Shown: positions 33,411 to 44,092 of the stretch, piece by piece
Layout: every line of letters begins with the position of its first letter
How positions within the stretch are numbered: position 1 is the first letter of the stretch
Assembly: GCA_035296565.1 (NCBI GenBank)
Contig: DATHAQ010000047.1
Coordinates: 3,497-67,496, forward strand
Origin: JACCZR01 sp035296565
Lineage (GTDB): Bacteria; Actinomycetota; Thermoleophilia; Solirubrobacterales; Thermoleophilaceae
Reading direction: 5' to 3'
Length of the DNA: 64,000 nucleotides
Made by a program: the position numbers and the translations under genes
Notes under the pieces: generated by a model
The model's database searches: none
Seen by the model: only the letters and a program-made list of their open reading frames with translations
What the model was told of the DNA's origin: nothing

Positions 33411-34571
33411 TCAGGCCCAGGACGTCAGGTAGAGCCGCTGACCCTCGGTGAGCTCGTCGATCGACACACCGAGGGCGGCGAGCTTCAGCCGAGCGACCTC
33501 GTCGTCGAGCTCGGGTGGCACGGCGAGCACCTTGGGCTCGAGCTTCCCGGCGTTCTGGATCAGGTGCTCTACGGCGAGCGCCTGGAGCGCAAAGCTCACG
33601 TCCATCACCGACGCCGGGTGTCCCTCGGCGGCGGCGAGGTTGACCACGCGGCCGTTGGCGAGCAGGTGGAGTCGCTTGCCGCCGACGTCGAACTCCTCCA
33701 CCAGCGGCAGCACCTGCCGCGAGGGGCCGTCGGCCACGCCGCTGAGCGCGGCGATGTCGATCTCCACGTCGAAGTGCCCCGCGTTGGCCAGCAGCGCCCC
33801 GTCCTTCATGCGTTCGAAGTGCTCGCTGCGCAGGACCGAGCGCGAGCCGGTGACCGTGACGAAGATGTCGCCGCGCTCGGCAGCCTCCAGGATCGGCATC
33901 ACCTCGAAGCCGTCCATGCGGGCCTCCAGCGCACGGAACGGGTCGACCTCGCAGACAACCACCGCCGCGCCCGCCCCGCGGGCGCGCTCGGCGACCCCCT
34001 TACCCGCGAAGCCGTAGCCCAGCAGCACGAGGGTGTGGCCCGCCAGCAGGATATTGGTGGCGCGCAGGATGCCGTCGAGCGCTGACTGGCCGGTGCCGTG
34101 ACGATCGTTGAAGGTGCGCTCGGTGCGGGCCTCGTTGACGGCCAGGATCGGGTAGCGCAGGCCGCCCTCCTCGGCGAGGTGGCGCAGGCGCACGATGCCC
34201 GTGGTGGTCTCCTCGGTGCCGCCGAGCGCCTCGTGGCCGGCCGCGTTGACCCCGGTGACCAGGTCCGCGCCGTCGTCGAGCGTGATCTGCGGCTCGGCCC
34301 CGACCAGATCCTTCACGTGGGCCACGTAGCTCTCGGCGCTCTCGCCGCGCTCGGAGGAGATCGCCACCTCCTCCGCCGAGAGAGCGCCGACCACGTCGTC
34401 CTGGGTGGACAGCGGGTTGGCCGCGGCCATGCGGACATCCGCGCCGCCGCGCCTGAGCGTTCGGGCCAGGACCGCCGTCTCGGCCGTCACGTGAAGGCAG
34501 GCGGCAACGCGGATCCCGTCGAGCGGGCGCTCGTCCTCGAAGCGCCGGGCTATGGAGCGGAGGACCGGCAT
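33411..34571 (-). CDS. Second, short adenosylhomocysteinase-like protein (archaeal or SIHH type)
   Basis: 386 aa. Substrate and NAD motifs of the family are present (ACLHVTAETAVLARTL, GTEETTTGIVRL, LLGYGFAGKGVAERARG), but the roughly 40-residue insert and the KxDHYRY tail of bacterial AhcY are missing. It resembles archaeal enzymes and the S-inosylhomocysteine hydrolase group. Homology continues upstream of the only ATG: residues GSERINWAEGR precede it in frame, back to CTG at 34625. The true start may therefore be non-canonical. It lies just downstream of ahcY. Confidence 0.87.
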   Translation of the reverse strand: MPVLRSIARRFEDERPLDGIRVAACLHVTAETAVLARTLRRGGADVRMAAANPLSTQDDVVGALSAEEVAISSERGESAESYVAHVKDLVGAEPQITLDDGADLVTGVNAAGHEALGGTEETTTGIVRLRHLAEEGGLRYPILAVNEARTERTFNDRHGTGQSALDGILRATNILLAGHTLVLLGYGFAGKGVAERARGAGAAVVVCEVDPFRALEARMDGFEVMPILEAAERGDIFVTVTGSRSVLRSEHFERMKDGALLANAGHFDVEIDIAALSGVADGPSRQVLPLVEEFDVGGKRLHLLANGRVVNLAAAEGHPASVMDVSFALQALAVEHLIQNAGKLEPKVLAVPPELDDEVARLKLAALGVSIDELTEGQRLYLTSWA

Positions 34572-34605
34572 GCGGCCCTCCGCCCAGTTGATGCGTTCGC
34601 TGCCC

Positions 34606-36027
<1,422 letters not shown>

Positions 36028-36046
36028 TCTTCTCCTGTGATCGTGG

Positions 36047-36397
36047 TCAAGAGGCGGCCAGGAGCGCTTCGTGCTTGCGCTGCTCCCAGTCCAGCCAGTC
36101 CTCGGAAGCGACGCCCTGGGGGCGTTCGGGCTCGGACTCGAGCCAACTGTCCAGCTCCCCGCGTAGATCGTCCTCGTTGCGCAGGCGCGCGGCGAAGGCG
36201 ACGTCCGACAGCCCGCAGTCGAAGCGCTCCAGCAGCTCGCGCAGGGTGCGCAGGCGTTGCAGCTCTCCGGGGCCGAACACGCGGTACCCGGCCGGCGTGC
36301 GCTCCGGATCGACGAGACCACCGCGCTCGAGATAGCGCAGCATCCTCGGCGACCAGCCGGTGAGCTCGGCCGCCTGATGGATGGTCAGGCCGTCCAT
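36047..36397 (-). CDS. MerR-family transcriptional regulator
   Basis: 116 aa. HTH IHQAAELTGWSPRMLRYLERGGL with wing RTPAGYRVFGPGEL; a short helical C-terminal part follows, without the metal-binding cysteines of MerR/CueR. It is co-directional with ahcY and close to it, so it probably regulates the methyl-cycle genes along with itself. A palindrome overlies its promoter. Possible ligands would be adenosine, homocysteine or a nucleoside, but this is speculation. Confidence 0.85.
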   Translation of the reverse strand: MDGLTIHQAAELTGWSPRMLRYLERGGLVDPERTPAGYRVFGPGELQRLRTLRELLERFDCGLSDVAFAARLRNEDDLRGELDSWLESEPERPQGVASEDWLDWEQRKHEALLAAS

Positions 36398-36407
36398 TCG
36401 GCCGCAA

Positions 36408-36431
36408 ACCTTACCACGATCGTGTCAAGGT
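36408..36431. promoter_or_regulatory. Palindromic operator at the merR-ahcY promoter
   Basis: ACCTT-N2-CACGATCGTG-N2-AAGGT: perfect 10-base centre and perfect outer arms. On the minus strand it contains TAAGGT, a -10 box 10 bases before the merR ATG. Symmetry and place fit autoregulation by the MerR protein. Confidence 0.55.
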
Positions 36432-36459
36432 TGGGGCCGGCGCTCGTGCGCCGACGCAC

Positions 36460-37503
36460 TCAGGCGTCCAGCTCGGCCTTGAAGCGCTCGATCGGCTCGA
36501 CCGGCGTGGGGTCGATGCCCTCCAGCACGGCCAGGTAGACGCTGACCAGGTCGCCGAGCAGCACCAGCGAGAGCACGCGCTCGAAGGGGGTGTCGCCCTT
36601 GGCGTCGACCAGGGTGCAGGCCGCGCCGGCGTCCCTGGCCAGCTTGGCTGTCACCTCCACCCGGCGGCGCACGCGCGGATGCTGGTCGGCGTTCTCGAGG
36701 AATACGGCCGAGAGCGGGGCGAGGGCGCGGCCGCGCTCCCAGCCGCAGATCTCGTTGTGGTTGGCCTCGGGCAACGCGGAGGCGAATGCGGCCGTCTCGG
36801 CGTTCTCGTTGATCTGGGTTTTCCAGCGCATGGCCGGCGCCAGGGTGGGCCCGGCGCCGTGAACGACGGGGATGGTCCCGTGAAGGCGGTGGGCGATCTC
36901 GGCCGCGAGCGAGCCATCGGCTCCCGGCCCCCACTCGTCGGCGAGCCCGCGCAGCAGCGGCTCCGCCTGCTCGACCTCGCCGCGCAGGGAGGGCGCGGCG
37001 TTGCAGGCCGCGGCCGCCGCCATGACCCCGACGGCCATGTAGATCACCGCCGCGCGTGGCTGCATGCCGGAGGGGACGCCGATGACCGGCACGCCATCCT
37101 CGCGGGCCGCCGCGGCGAGGCTGCCGCCGGTGGTGAGCACAGCCCGGGGCGCGCCGGCCACGCGGGCCGCCTCGTAGCAGGCGAGGGTCTCCTCGGTCTC
37201 GCCCGAGTAGCTCGAGCATAGGACGAAGTAGTCGGAGGTCAGCCAGCCGGGAGGCGAGTACCCGCGCAGCACCTGCAGCGGCCGGGTAGCGCGGTCGTCG
37301 AGCACCGCGTTGGCCAGGTCGGCGCCGATGGCCGAGCCGCCCATGCCGCAGACCAGCAGCCCGCCCGGCGTCTCCGCGCCGGGCAGGCCTGCCGACTCGG
37401 CGCGCCACAGTGCGTCCTCCAGCTGCAGCGGCTGGGCGACGATGTCGGAGAGCATCCCCGTCTTGTCGAGGTGCTCGATCGCGTCCGGCTGGATGACGGT
37501 CAT
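36460..37503 (-). CDS. Bifunctional phosphoglucose/phosphomannose isomerase (SIS domains)
   Basis: Interconverts glucose-6-P, fructose-6-P and mannose-6-P. 347 aa with two SIS domains: the first has CGMGGSAIGADLANAV (about 57-72) and CSSYSGETEETLACY; the second is in the C-terminal half with ENAETAAFASALPEANHNE. It supplies precursors for GDP-mannose and UDP-glucose. ATG overlaps the end of the upstream nucleotidyltransferase (ATGA), so the two are co-translated. Confidence 0.9.
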   Translation of the reverse strand: MTVIQPDAIEHLDKTGMLSDIVAQPLQLEDALWRAESAGLPGAETPGGLLVCGMGGSAIGADLANAVLDDRATRPLQVLRGYSPPGWLTSDYFVLCSSYSGETEETLACYEAARVAGAPRAVLTTGGSLAAAAREDGVPVIGVPSGMQPRAAVIYMAVGVMAAAAACNAAPSLRGEVEQAEPLLRGLADEWGPGADGSLAAEIAHRLHGTIPVVHGAGPTLAPAMRWKTQINENAETAAFASALPEANHNEICGWERGRALAPLSAVFLENADQHPRVRRRVEVTAKLARDAGAACTLVDAKGDTPFERVLSLVLLGDLVSVYLAVLEGIDPTPVEPIERFKAELDA

Positions 37504-38528
37504 CCGACCCTCTCCCCCGGCTCCACCCGGGCCTCGGCGCTGACGCGCGCCCCCGACTCCACCCGCGCGCCGGCTCCCACCAGGGCCCCCGGCTCCACAT
37601 GAGCGCCCTCGCCTACGCGCACCCGCTCGGCCAGCACGCTCTCCTGGATCACGCAGTCGGCGCCCACGACCACGCCATCGTGAAGCACCGAGCGCTCGAC
37701 CGCGCTGTCGCTGCCCACCGAGCAGTGCGAGCCGAGCACCGTCTGGGGGCCGATATGGGCTCCGGCGGTCAGGCAACCCTCGCCGATCAGGGACCCCGTC
37801 TCGTCACGCGGCGGCAGGTTGCTGCGCGGGTGGCCTGCCAGCAGGTCGTAAGTCGCCTCGAGGTAGCGCTCGGGCGTTCCGATGTCGAGCCAGTAGCCCT
37901 CCGCGGGCCAGCCCAGGAGCCCCTTGCCCACCAGCTCCGGGAACACCTCACGCTCGAAGGAGACCGGCCGGCCGGCGGGGATGCCCTCCACGACCGGGCG
38001 CTCCAGCACGTAGGCGCCCGCGTTGATGCGGTTGGTGGGCGCGGGCCCGTCGGACTTCTCGAGGAAGTCCAGCACCCAGCCGGCGTCGTCTGTGGGCACG
38101 ACGCCGTAGCTGGAGGTGTCCTCGACGGCGATCAGCGCCAGGGTGGCCAGCGCCCCCGCCTCGTCGTGACGGGCCAGCTCGGCGGTGAGGTCCATGTCGG
38201 TGAGCACGTCGCCGTTGAGCACCACCAGCCGCTCCTCGAGCAGGCCCTCGTCCAGGGCCAGGCGCACCGGCCCGCCGGTGCCGAGTGGCTCGCGCTCGAT
38301 CACGTAGCGCAGGCGCATGCCCTCGTAGATGTCGCCGAGGACGTCGTGCACGCCGTCGGAGAGGAAGCCGCAGGAGAGGATCACCTCGGTCACGCCGTGC
38401 GAGCGCAGCCAATCCAGCATGAACGTGAGGAAGGGCCGCCCGGCGAGCGGCATGACCGGCTTGGGGACCGTGCGGGTGAGCGGGCGCAGGCGGGTGCCCT
38501 CGCCGCCCGCGAGAACTAGCGCCTGCAT
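37500..38528 (-). CDS. NDP-sugar pyrophosphorylase with left-handed beta-helix domain
   Basis: 342 aa. Signature LVLAGGEGTRLRPLT (about 4-18), PKPVMPLAGRP, metal Asp in VVLNGDVLTDMD, INAGAYVLERPV, and DIGTPERYLEA at the end of the catalytic domain. The C-terminal 90 residues are hexapeptide repeats (IGEGCLTAGAHIGPQT and on). Architecture is that of GDP-mannose pyrophosphorylase-like enzymes. It starts 4 bases after the UDP-glucose dehydrogenase gene. Confidence 0.9.
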   Translation of the reverse strand: MQALVLAGGEGTRLRPLTRTVPKPVMPLAGRPFLTFMLDWLRSHGVTEVILSCGFLSDGVHDVLGDIYEGMRLRYVIEREPLGTGGPVRLALDEGLLEERLVVLNGDVLTDMDLTAELARHDEAGALATLALIAVEDTSSYGVVPTDDAGWVLDFLEKSDGPAPTNRINAGAYVLERPVVEGIPAGRPVSFEREVFPELVGKGLLGWPAEGYWLDIGTPERYLEATYDLLAGHPRSNLPPRDETGSLIGEGCLTAGAHIGPQTVLGSHCSVGSDSAVERSVLHDGVVVGADCVIQESVLAERVRVGEGAHVEPGALVGAGARVESGARVSAEARVEPGERVG

Positions 38529-38532
38529 GGGC

Positions 38533-39807
38533 TCAGCGTCCTATGCCCTCGTAGCTGAAGCCGGCCTCGACCAGCGATGGGCCGTCTAGGAAGTTGCGCC
38601 CGTCGACGATCAGCGGCACGTTCATGCGCTCACGCATGGCGCTCCAGTCCAGCTCGGCGAACTCCGCCCACTCGGTCACGAGCACCGCGCCGTCGGCGCC
38701 GTCCAGCGCCTCCTCGACCGAGTCGGCGATGGTGGCGCCGCCCAGCATCTCGCGGGCCCCCTCCGCCGCCACGGGGTCGTAGACGCGCACGTTCGCGCCC
38801 TCGCCCTGGAGCCGCGCCGAGAGCACGAGGCTGGTCGCCTCGCGCACGTCGTCGGTGTCCGGCTTGAAGGCCACCCCGAGCAGCGTGATCTCCTTGCCCA
38901 CCAGGGAGCCGAGGTGCTTCTGGAGCTTGCCGATGGTGCGCCTCTTCTGGAGCTCGTTGACCTCGATCACGGCCGTCAGCAGCTGGAAGTGGTACCCCGT
39001 GTTGCCGGCCAGCTGCTTGAGCGCGCTGACGTCCTTGGGGAAGCACGAGCCGCCGTAGCCGATGCCGGCCTGGAGGAACTTCGGGCCGATGCGGTCGTCC
39101 AGGCCCATGCCGCGTGCCACCTCGGAGACGTCGGCGCCCAGCTCCTCCGAGACATTGGCGATCTCGTTGATGAAGGAGATCTTCGTGGCGAGGAAGGCGT
39201 TCGAGGCCAGCTTGACCATCTCGGCGCTGGCCACGTCCGTCCGCACGCGGGCGCCGTCCAGCGTGCTGTACAGCGCCTCAACGCGGTCGGCGAAGCCCTG
39301 CGAGCCGTCGTCGGCGCCGATGACCACCCGGTCGGGGCTCATGAAGTCCTTGATCGCCGAGCCTTCCTTGAGGAACTCGGGGTTCGAGACGTAGCCGACG
39401 TTGGGAAAGCGGCGCACGATCGAGCGCCCGGTGCCCACCGGGACGGTGCTCTTCATGACGATCGCGTGGCCCTCGGACGCGCCCAGGTCGGCGATGACCG
39501 CCTCCACGCGCGAGAGGTCGGCGTCGCCCGAGTAGGTCGGCGGGGTGTCGACGCAGCAGAACAGCAGCGAGGCGTTGTCGAGCACCTCGCCCATGTCGGT
39601 CGTGAAGTGCAGCCGCTCGGCGTTTCCCCCCACGAGCTCGGAGAGACCCGGCTCGTGCATGGGGACCTGGCCGCGCGAGAGGGCATCGACCCTCTCCGAG
39701 ACGATGTCGCGCGCGTAGACGTGGTGTCCGAGCTCGGCGAAGCACGCCGCCGTGCACAGACCGACCCAGCCGACGCCGATGACTCCTATGGGCTCCTTGT
39801 CGGCCAT
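38533..39807 (-). CDS. UDP-glucose 6-dehydrogenase
   Basis: Oxidises UDP-glucose to UDP-glucuronate, using NAD twice. 424 aa; NAD site IGVIGVGWVGLCTAACFAE-like start, CCVDTPPT, KSTVPVGTGR, the catalytic Cys in GYGGSCFPKDV (about residue 258), and the C-terminal UDP-binding domain with GVAFKPDTDDVREA. It is the first gene of the leftward run UGD-pyrophosphorylase-isomerase, a precursor-supply operon for acidic polysaccharide. Confidence 0.94.
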   Translation of the reverse strand: MADKEPIGVIGVGWVGLCTAACFAELGHHVYARDIVSERVDALSRGQVPMHEPGLSELVGGNAERLHFTTDMGEVLDNASLLFCCVDTPPTYSGDADLSRVEAVIADLGASEGHAIVMKSTVPVGTGRSIVRRFPNVGYVSNPEFLKEGSAIKDFMSPDRVVIGADDGSQGFADRVEALYSTLDGARVRTDVASAEMVKLASNAFLATKISFINEIANVSEELGADVSEVARGMGLDDRIGPKFLQAGIGYGGSCFPKDVSALKQLAGNTGYHFQLLTAVIEVNELQKRRTIGKLQKHLGSLVGKEITLLGVAFKPDTDDVREATSLVLSARLQGEGANVRVYDPVAAEGAREMLGGATIADSVEEALDGADGAVLVTEWAEFAELDWSAMRERMNVPLIVDGRNFLDGPSLVEAGFSYEGIGR

Positions 39808-39847
39808 GAGCGGACGCGCCAGGCTAGTGAACCGATCGAGCGCCCCG

Positions 39848-41293
39848 CTAGAGGCTGCGGCAGGAGCGCGCGATGCCCATCATCTCGCGCTCGGACAGGG
39901 ACTGGAGAAGGGTGTTGGAGATCCAGTAGACGGCCTTCTTGGTGCGCCACGCCACCAGGCGCAGGCGGTCGCCGTCGTAGTGGAGCTCGTAGGTGCGCTT
40001 GCCGACACGGCGCGTCTCGGTCGGGTTCTCGAGAATCGGGGCCTCGCGCCAGAGCGTGCCCTGCAGGCCGTAGTACTCGCCGACCCGGCCGCGCTTGATG
40101 ACCATTCGGTAGCTGGGGTACCTGCGCCCGCTGCGGGTCTTCAGCTTGTAGACGCGCGGCGGCCCGGCGAACACGGAGCCGCTCAGGCGCTTGGTGGGAT
40201 AGAGCACGGGGACGCGCTTGCTCAGCCCCTGCTGGGCGGCCTGCAGGCCCTGGTCGCGGCCCTCAGCCGGGATGTCCTCGAGGTTGTTGCTCCCGCCGCG
40301 CTTGCGCTTCTTGCGCGGGCCCTTGGGCTTGAGCTTGCCGCGGGGGCCCGGCGTCTCCTTCACGCCGAGGAACTGGGAGGCGAGCTTGCGCACTCGGCGC
40401 GAGCTGGCCGTGACGTAGCTGGCGCCGATCTGGCCCTCGAAGTGGACCTCGCGCACCGGCTGGTCGATCGAGCCCACGGCGAGCTTGACGATGCGCAGCA
40501 CCTCGCCCCGGTCGCGGATGTCCGACGAGGTGTACCTGCCGAAGATCTTCACCAGCTTCGAGCGGTCCTCGATCAGCCGGCCCGCGCCCACCTGCTGCTT
40601 GGCCTGGCGCAGGAAGTCCTGCTGGCGCGCGGAGCGCACGAGGTCGTTGTCCTCGTAGCGGAAGCGCACGTACTGAAGCGCCTCGCGGCCGCACAGGCGC
40701 TGATAGCCGGCGGGCACGTTGATGTAGGCGTACTGGGCGCTGTTGTTGAAGTAGCGCCGGTCCACGTCGGTGTAGATGCAGCCCAGCGCGTTGACGCCGG
40801 CGTAGAAGCTGCGGAAGTCGATGTTGATGACGTGGTTGATGCGCAGCCCGGTCAGCTGCTTGACCGTGTTCAGCGTCAGCCTCGGCCCGCCCTCCTCGTA
40901 GGCCGCGTTGATCTTGTCCGTGCCGTGGCCCGGGATCTTCACCTTGAGGTCGCGGGGCAGGGACATCAGGGCCGTCGCCTTCTTCTTGGGGTCGAGCCGG
41001 ACGAGGATGATCGTGTCCGAGCGGGCATCGGCGGCGGCGCCCTCGAGGTTGTTCTTGGGCCGTCGGTCGGAGCCGATGAGCATGATCGTCTGCGGCTTGC
41101 CGGCCTCGGTCTTCGCGATGTCGGCGCCGAGCTTGAGCTCGGGCTGGGTGCGGAGGGCGTTCACTACCCGGTCGACCTCGCGGAAGGCGGCGACGGCGGT
41201 CGCCGAGGCGGAGGCGAAGATCACGAGCGCGGCCCCGAGCAACAGGCGCTTCCACATGCTCGGTCCCCGGTCGCCGTCATCGAAGACCGGCAT
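39848..41293 (-). CDS. LytR-CpsA-Psr (LCP) family glycopolymer ligase
   Basis: Transfers lipid-linked glycopolymers to peptidoglycan outside the membrane. 481 aa with one N-terminal TM segment (RLLLGAALVIFASASATAVAAF), then the LCP domain: IMLIGSDRRPKN, ARSDTIILVRLDPKKK, LMSLPRDLKVKIPGHG, KINAAYEEGG and REALQYVRFRYEDNDLVRSARQQDF. These contain the Arg and Asp residues that bind polyprenyl-phosphate. A basic linker (KPKGPRKKRKRGG) leads to a C-terminal domain of about 150 residues. ATG overlaps the M20 peptidase stop. Confidence 0.92.
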   Translation of the reverse strand: MPVFDDGDRGPSMWKRLLLGAALVIFASASATAVAAFREVDRVVNALRTQPELKLGADIAKTEAGKPQTIMLIGSDRRPKNNLEGAAADARSDTIILVRLDPKKKATALMSLPRDLKVKIPGHGTDKINAAYEEGGPRLTLNTVKQLTGLRINHVINIDFRSFYAGVNALGCIYTDVDRRYFNNSAQYAYINVPAGYQRLCGREALQYVRFRYEDNDLVRSARQQDFLRQAKQQVGAGRLIEDRSKLVKIFGRYTSSDIRDRGEVLRIVKLAVGSIDQPVREVHFEGQIGASYVTASSRRVRKLASQFLGVKETPGPRGKLKPKGPRKKRKRGGSNNLEDIPAEGRDQGLQAAQQGLSKRVPVLYPTKRLSGSVFAGPPRVYKLKTRSGRRYPSYRMVIKRGRVGEYYGLQGTLWREAPILENPTETRRVGKRTYELHYDGDRLRLVAWRTKKAVYWISNTLLQSLSEREMMGIARSCRSL

Positions 41294-42414
41294 CAAGCAA
41301 TCCTAAGTCGGGGTGTGGCCGGATCCTGTTGGTTGACCCGCTCGGGCAGCAGGCGGACGAACTCCACCAGCACGCGGCGGTAGCGCTCCAGTGAGGAGAT
41401 CGAGACCCACTCGTCCGGGCCGTGGTGCCCGCCGCCGATCGGGCCGAACTCGATTGCGGGCACGCCGGCCTGGAGGAAGGAGACGGCGTCCGAGGAGCCG
41501 TCGCGTCCCACCGAGATGCTCTCGCCGGCCTCCGGGGCCACGCTCGCCACGGCCTCGGCGAGGGTGGTCACGAAAGGGTCCTCGCGAGACACGATCGCCG
41601 GCCCGCGGCGGAAGGTCTTGACCACCTTGCAGTCCGGTAGCTCGGAGACGGCGGCCAGAATGGCCTCGGGGTTCTGCTCGGGCAGGTAGCGCACGTCCAC
41701 GTCGATCGTGCAGCGGTCGGGCACCTTGTTCAGGGCGTCGCCGCCGATGATGCGGCCGAGGTTGATGGAGGGGCGGTCGAAGAGGTCCGAGGACTCGCGC
41801 GCGAAGGGCAGCGCCTCGATGAGGCGAAAGGTGTCGAGGGCCTTGAGCACCGCGTTGTCGCCCTCCCAAGGCGTCGAGCCGTGGGCCGCCTTCCCGGCGA
41901 CCTCGATCCGCATGGCCAGCACGCCCTTGGCCTGCACGCCGATGCGCAGGTCCGTGGGCTCGCCGGTGATCGCGAAGTCACCTACATAGCCCCGTTCGAC
42001 GAGGTGGTCCGAGCCCCTGTTTTCCTCCTCCTCGGACTCCTCGTCGGAGACGCAGACGAAGTGCACCCTCACCACGTCCTGCGCGGCCAGGTCCCGGGTG
42101 GCGCACATCATCGCCGCCAGGCCGCCCTTCATGTCGTAGGCGCCGCGACCGACGAGACGGTCGCCGTCGATGCGCGGCTCGAACTGCTCGGCGTGGCCGG
42201 GGACGACGTCCAGGTGCCCGTGCAGGACGACGGTTGGACCGCTGCTCGCACCCACGGTCGCGGCCAGCACGGGGCGGCCGTTGTGGTGCGTGCCGGTCAC
42301 CTCCACGTCGCGGGCCTCGAGCCAGCCCTTCACGAACCCGGCGGCCGAGCCGATGCCCTCCAAGGTCGACGTGTCGTAGGTGACGAGGCGCTCGCACGTT
42401 GAGCGCTCGTCCAT
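41293..42414 (-). CDS. M20-family zinc peptidase/deacylase (ArgE/DapE type)
   Basis: 373 aa. Metal ligands appear in order: His and Asp in VVLHGHLDVVPG, Asp in GRGAYDMKGGLAAM, Glu in SDEESEEE, and a further Glu in ITGEPTDL; a C-terminal His is in GGGHHGPDEW. The dimerisation insert KAAHGSTPWEGDNAV is normal. Likely a succinyl-diaminopimelate or acetylornithine deacylase-like enzyme; no lysine or arginine genes are nearby to decide. Upstream of the LCP gene with ATGA overlap. Confidence 0.9.
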   Translation of the reverse strand: MDERSTCERLVTYDTSTLEGIGSAAGFVKGWLEARDVEVTGTHHNGRPVLAATVGASSGPTVVLHGHLDVVPGHAEQFEPRIDGDRLVGRGAYDMKGGLAAMMCATRDLAAQDVVRVHFVCVSDEESEEEENRGSDHLVERGYVGDFAITGEPTDLRIGVQAKGVLAMRIEVAGKAAHGSTPWEGDNAVLKALDTFRLIEALPFARESSDLFDRPSINLGRIIGGDALNKVPDRCTIDVDVRYLPEQNPEAILAAVSELPDCKVVKTFRRGPAIVSREDPFVTTLAEAVASVAPEAGESISVGRDGSSDAVSFLQAGVPAIEFGPIGGGHHGPDEWVSISSLERYRRVLVEFVRLLPERVNQQDPATPRLRIA

Positions 42415-42421
42415 CGTGGCG

Positions 42422-42427
42422 AGACTA
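42422..42427 (-). promoter_or_regulatory. -10 box of the M20-LCP operon
   Basis: TAGTCT on the minus strand, 7 bases before the ATG at 42414. Confidence 0.45.
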
Positions 42428-42438
42428 GAAGATCGCGG

Positions 42439-44025
42439 TCAGTCCTCGAGCCGGGCCTGCTCGAGGTCGAGGTCGCGCTCCATCTCGCGGAAGGTGTCAC
42501 CCGTAATCTCGCGCGCGTCGGCCAGCTCGGTCAGCGCCCGGCGCTCGGCGTCCAGCAGCTCGCGGCGGATCTCGCGCGCGGCCGAGTGCAGCTCGGCGTC
42601 GGCGTCGTCTCCGTCTCCCATGTTCACCTCCTCGCGCAGCTGGGCGGCGCGCATCTCGAACTCCTCACGCGCGCGCTCGAGCGCCTGCCGGGGCACGCCG
42701 CCCTCCTCGGACAGCTCGTCGGCACGCCGCAGGGCGGCGTCGAGGACCTTCAGCCGGGCCTCCACGTCCTCCTCGTCGGGCTCGTCTCCGGAGGCGAGGC
42801 CGAGCCGCCCGATCAGCGGCCCCATCCCCAGTGCGGGCACCACGAGGGTCAGGACCACGGCCCCGAACGCGATGAACAGCAGGGTGCCGCGGTCGGGGAA
42901 GGCCTTCCCCCCGACGCTGACCGGAATGGAAAGCACAGCCGCCACTGAGACCGCGCCGCGCATCCCCCCGCCGGCGACCAGCACCAGCTCGCGCGGGGAG
43001 AGCAGCGGCTGGGGCCGCCAGCCCCCCGAGCGCAGCGCCGTGGGCAGTGCGGCGAAGTACGGCGTGATCAGGACCCAGGCCACCCGGACCCCGAGGGCGA
43101 CCACCGACACCGCGAGCGTCGCCGCGATGAGCGTGCCCAGACCAGTCGCGTCCTCGGTGTCCAGCACATCGGCGAACTGGAGGCCGATCAGCAGGAAGAG
43201 CATCGACTCCGCCAAGAACTGCAGCGGCTCCCAGAAGGCGAGCGCCCGCAGGCGGGTCGAAGGCCTTACCTCGCGCGGCGAACGGACCCCCATCACCAAG
43301 CCGGCCACCACCGCAGCGAGGACCCCGGACACCCCCAGCCTGTCACCCGCCAGGAAGGCGCCGTAGGCGGTGAGCACCGAGATGGCGATCTCCACGTCGG
43401 GCTGGTCGAGCTGCCTGCGCACCATCGACGCGATCCAGCCCACGGCGCCACCCACCGCGATGCCGCCGAGCACGACACCCACGAACTCGAGCGTGGCCGA
43501 GCCCAGCGCGAAGCTCGCCACCCCGACCGCTCCGAGCGTCACCTGCAGGGCGCTCAGCCCGGTGCCGTCGTTGACCAGGCTCTCGCCCTCAAGGATCGCG
43601 CTCACGCGCTCGGGCGCTCCCAGCCCGCGGATGATCGAGGTCGCGGCCACCGGGTCGGTGGGGCCGAGCACGGCGCCCAGGACGAAGGCCACCTCCCATG
43701 GGACACCGGCCACGAGGTGGACGGTGACCGCCACCGCGGCCACGGTGGCCAGCACCAGCCCGATCGCCAGGACACCCACCGGTCGGGCGTAGAAGCGGAA
43801 GTCCTCGGCGGCGAAGCGGAAGGCCGCCGGGTAGAGGATCGCCGGCAGGAAGACCAGGAAGATCAGCTCGGGGGAGATCTGGACGTCGGGCGCGAAGGGA
43901 AGGAGCCCGATGACCAGGCCGCCCAGGACGAGCGCCACGGCATGCGGGATCCGGCGCCGCTCGGCGACCATGGCGAGCAGCACCACGGCCGCGAGGAGCA
44001 GGATGAACAGGTCGACCTCGCGCAT
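42439..44025 (-). CDS. CPA1-family Na+/H+ antiporter, second copy
   Basis: 528 aa with about 12 hydrophobic segments and an acidic tail. Motifs: FLVFLPAILYPAAFRF, VLGPTDPVAATSIIRG, LEGESLVNDGTGLSAL and GMRGAVSVAAVLSIPV. Compared with the antiporter at 2.9-4.4 kb, it has NDGTG (not NDWTA) in the ion-binding helix and a different charged C-terminus, ending in a helix (REMERDLDLEQARLED) that closely resembles the other one's end (RVERDLDLEESRLEA). Confidence 0.92.
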   Translation of the reverse strand: MREVDLFILLLAAVVLLAMVAERRRIPHAVALVLGGLVIGLLPFAPDVQISPELIFLVFLPAILYPAAFRFAAEDFRFYARPVGVLAIGLVLATVAAVAVTVHLVAGVPWEVAFVLGAVLGPTDPVAATSIIRGLGAPERVSAILEGESLVNDGTGLSALQVTLGAVGVASFALGSATLEFVGVVLGGIAVGGAVGWIASMVRRQLDQPDVEIAISVLTAYGAFLAGDRLGVSGVLAAVVAGLVMGVRSPREVRPSTRLRALAFWEPLQFLAESMLFLLIGLQFADVLDTEDATGLGTLIAATLAVSVVALGVRVAWVLITPYFAALPTALRSGGWRPQPLLSPRELVLVAGGGMRGAVSVAAVLSIPVSVGGKAFPDRGTLLFIAFGAVVLTLVVPALGMGPLIGRLGLASGDEPDEEDVEARLKVLDAALRRADELSEEGGVPRQALERAREEFEMRAAQLREEVNMGDGDDADAELHSAAREIRRELLDAERRALTELADAREITGDTFREMERDLDLEQARLED

Positions 44026-44092
44026 CGCCCGCCTGTTCTACCGAGGGCCGGTTCGCACCGCGCCGCGGCTCGCTGGCCCCGGGGCCGCGGCC

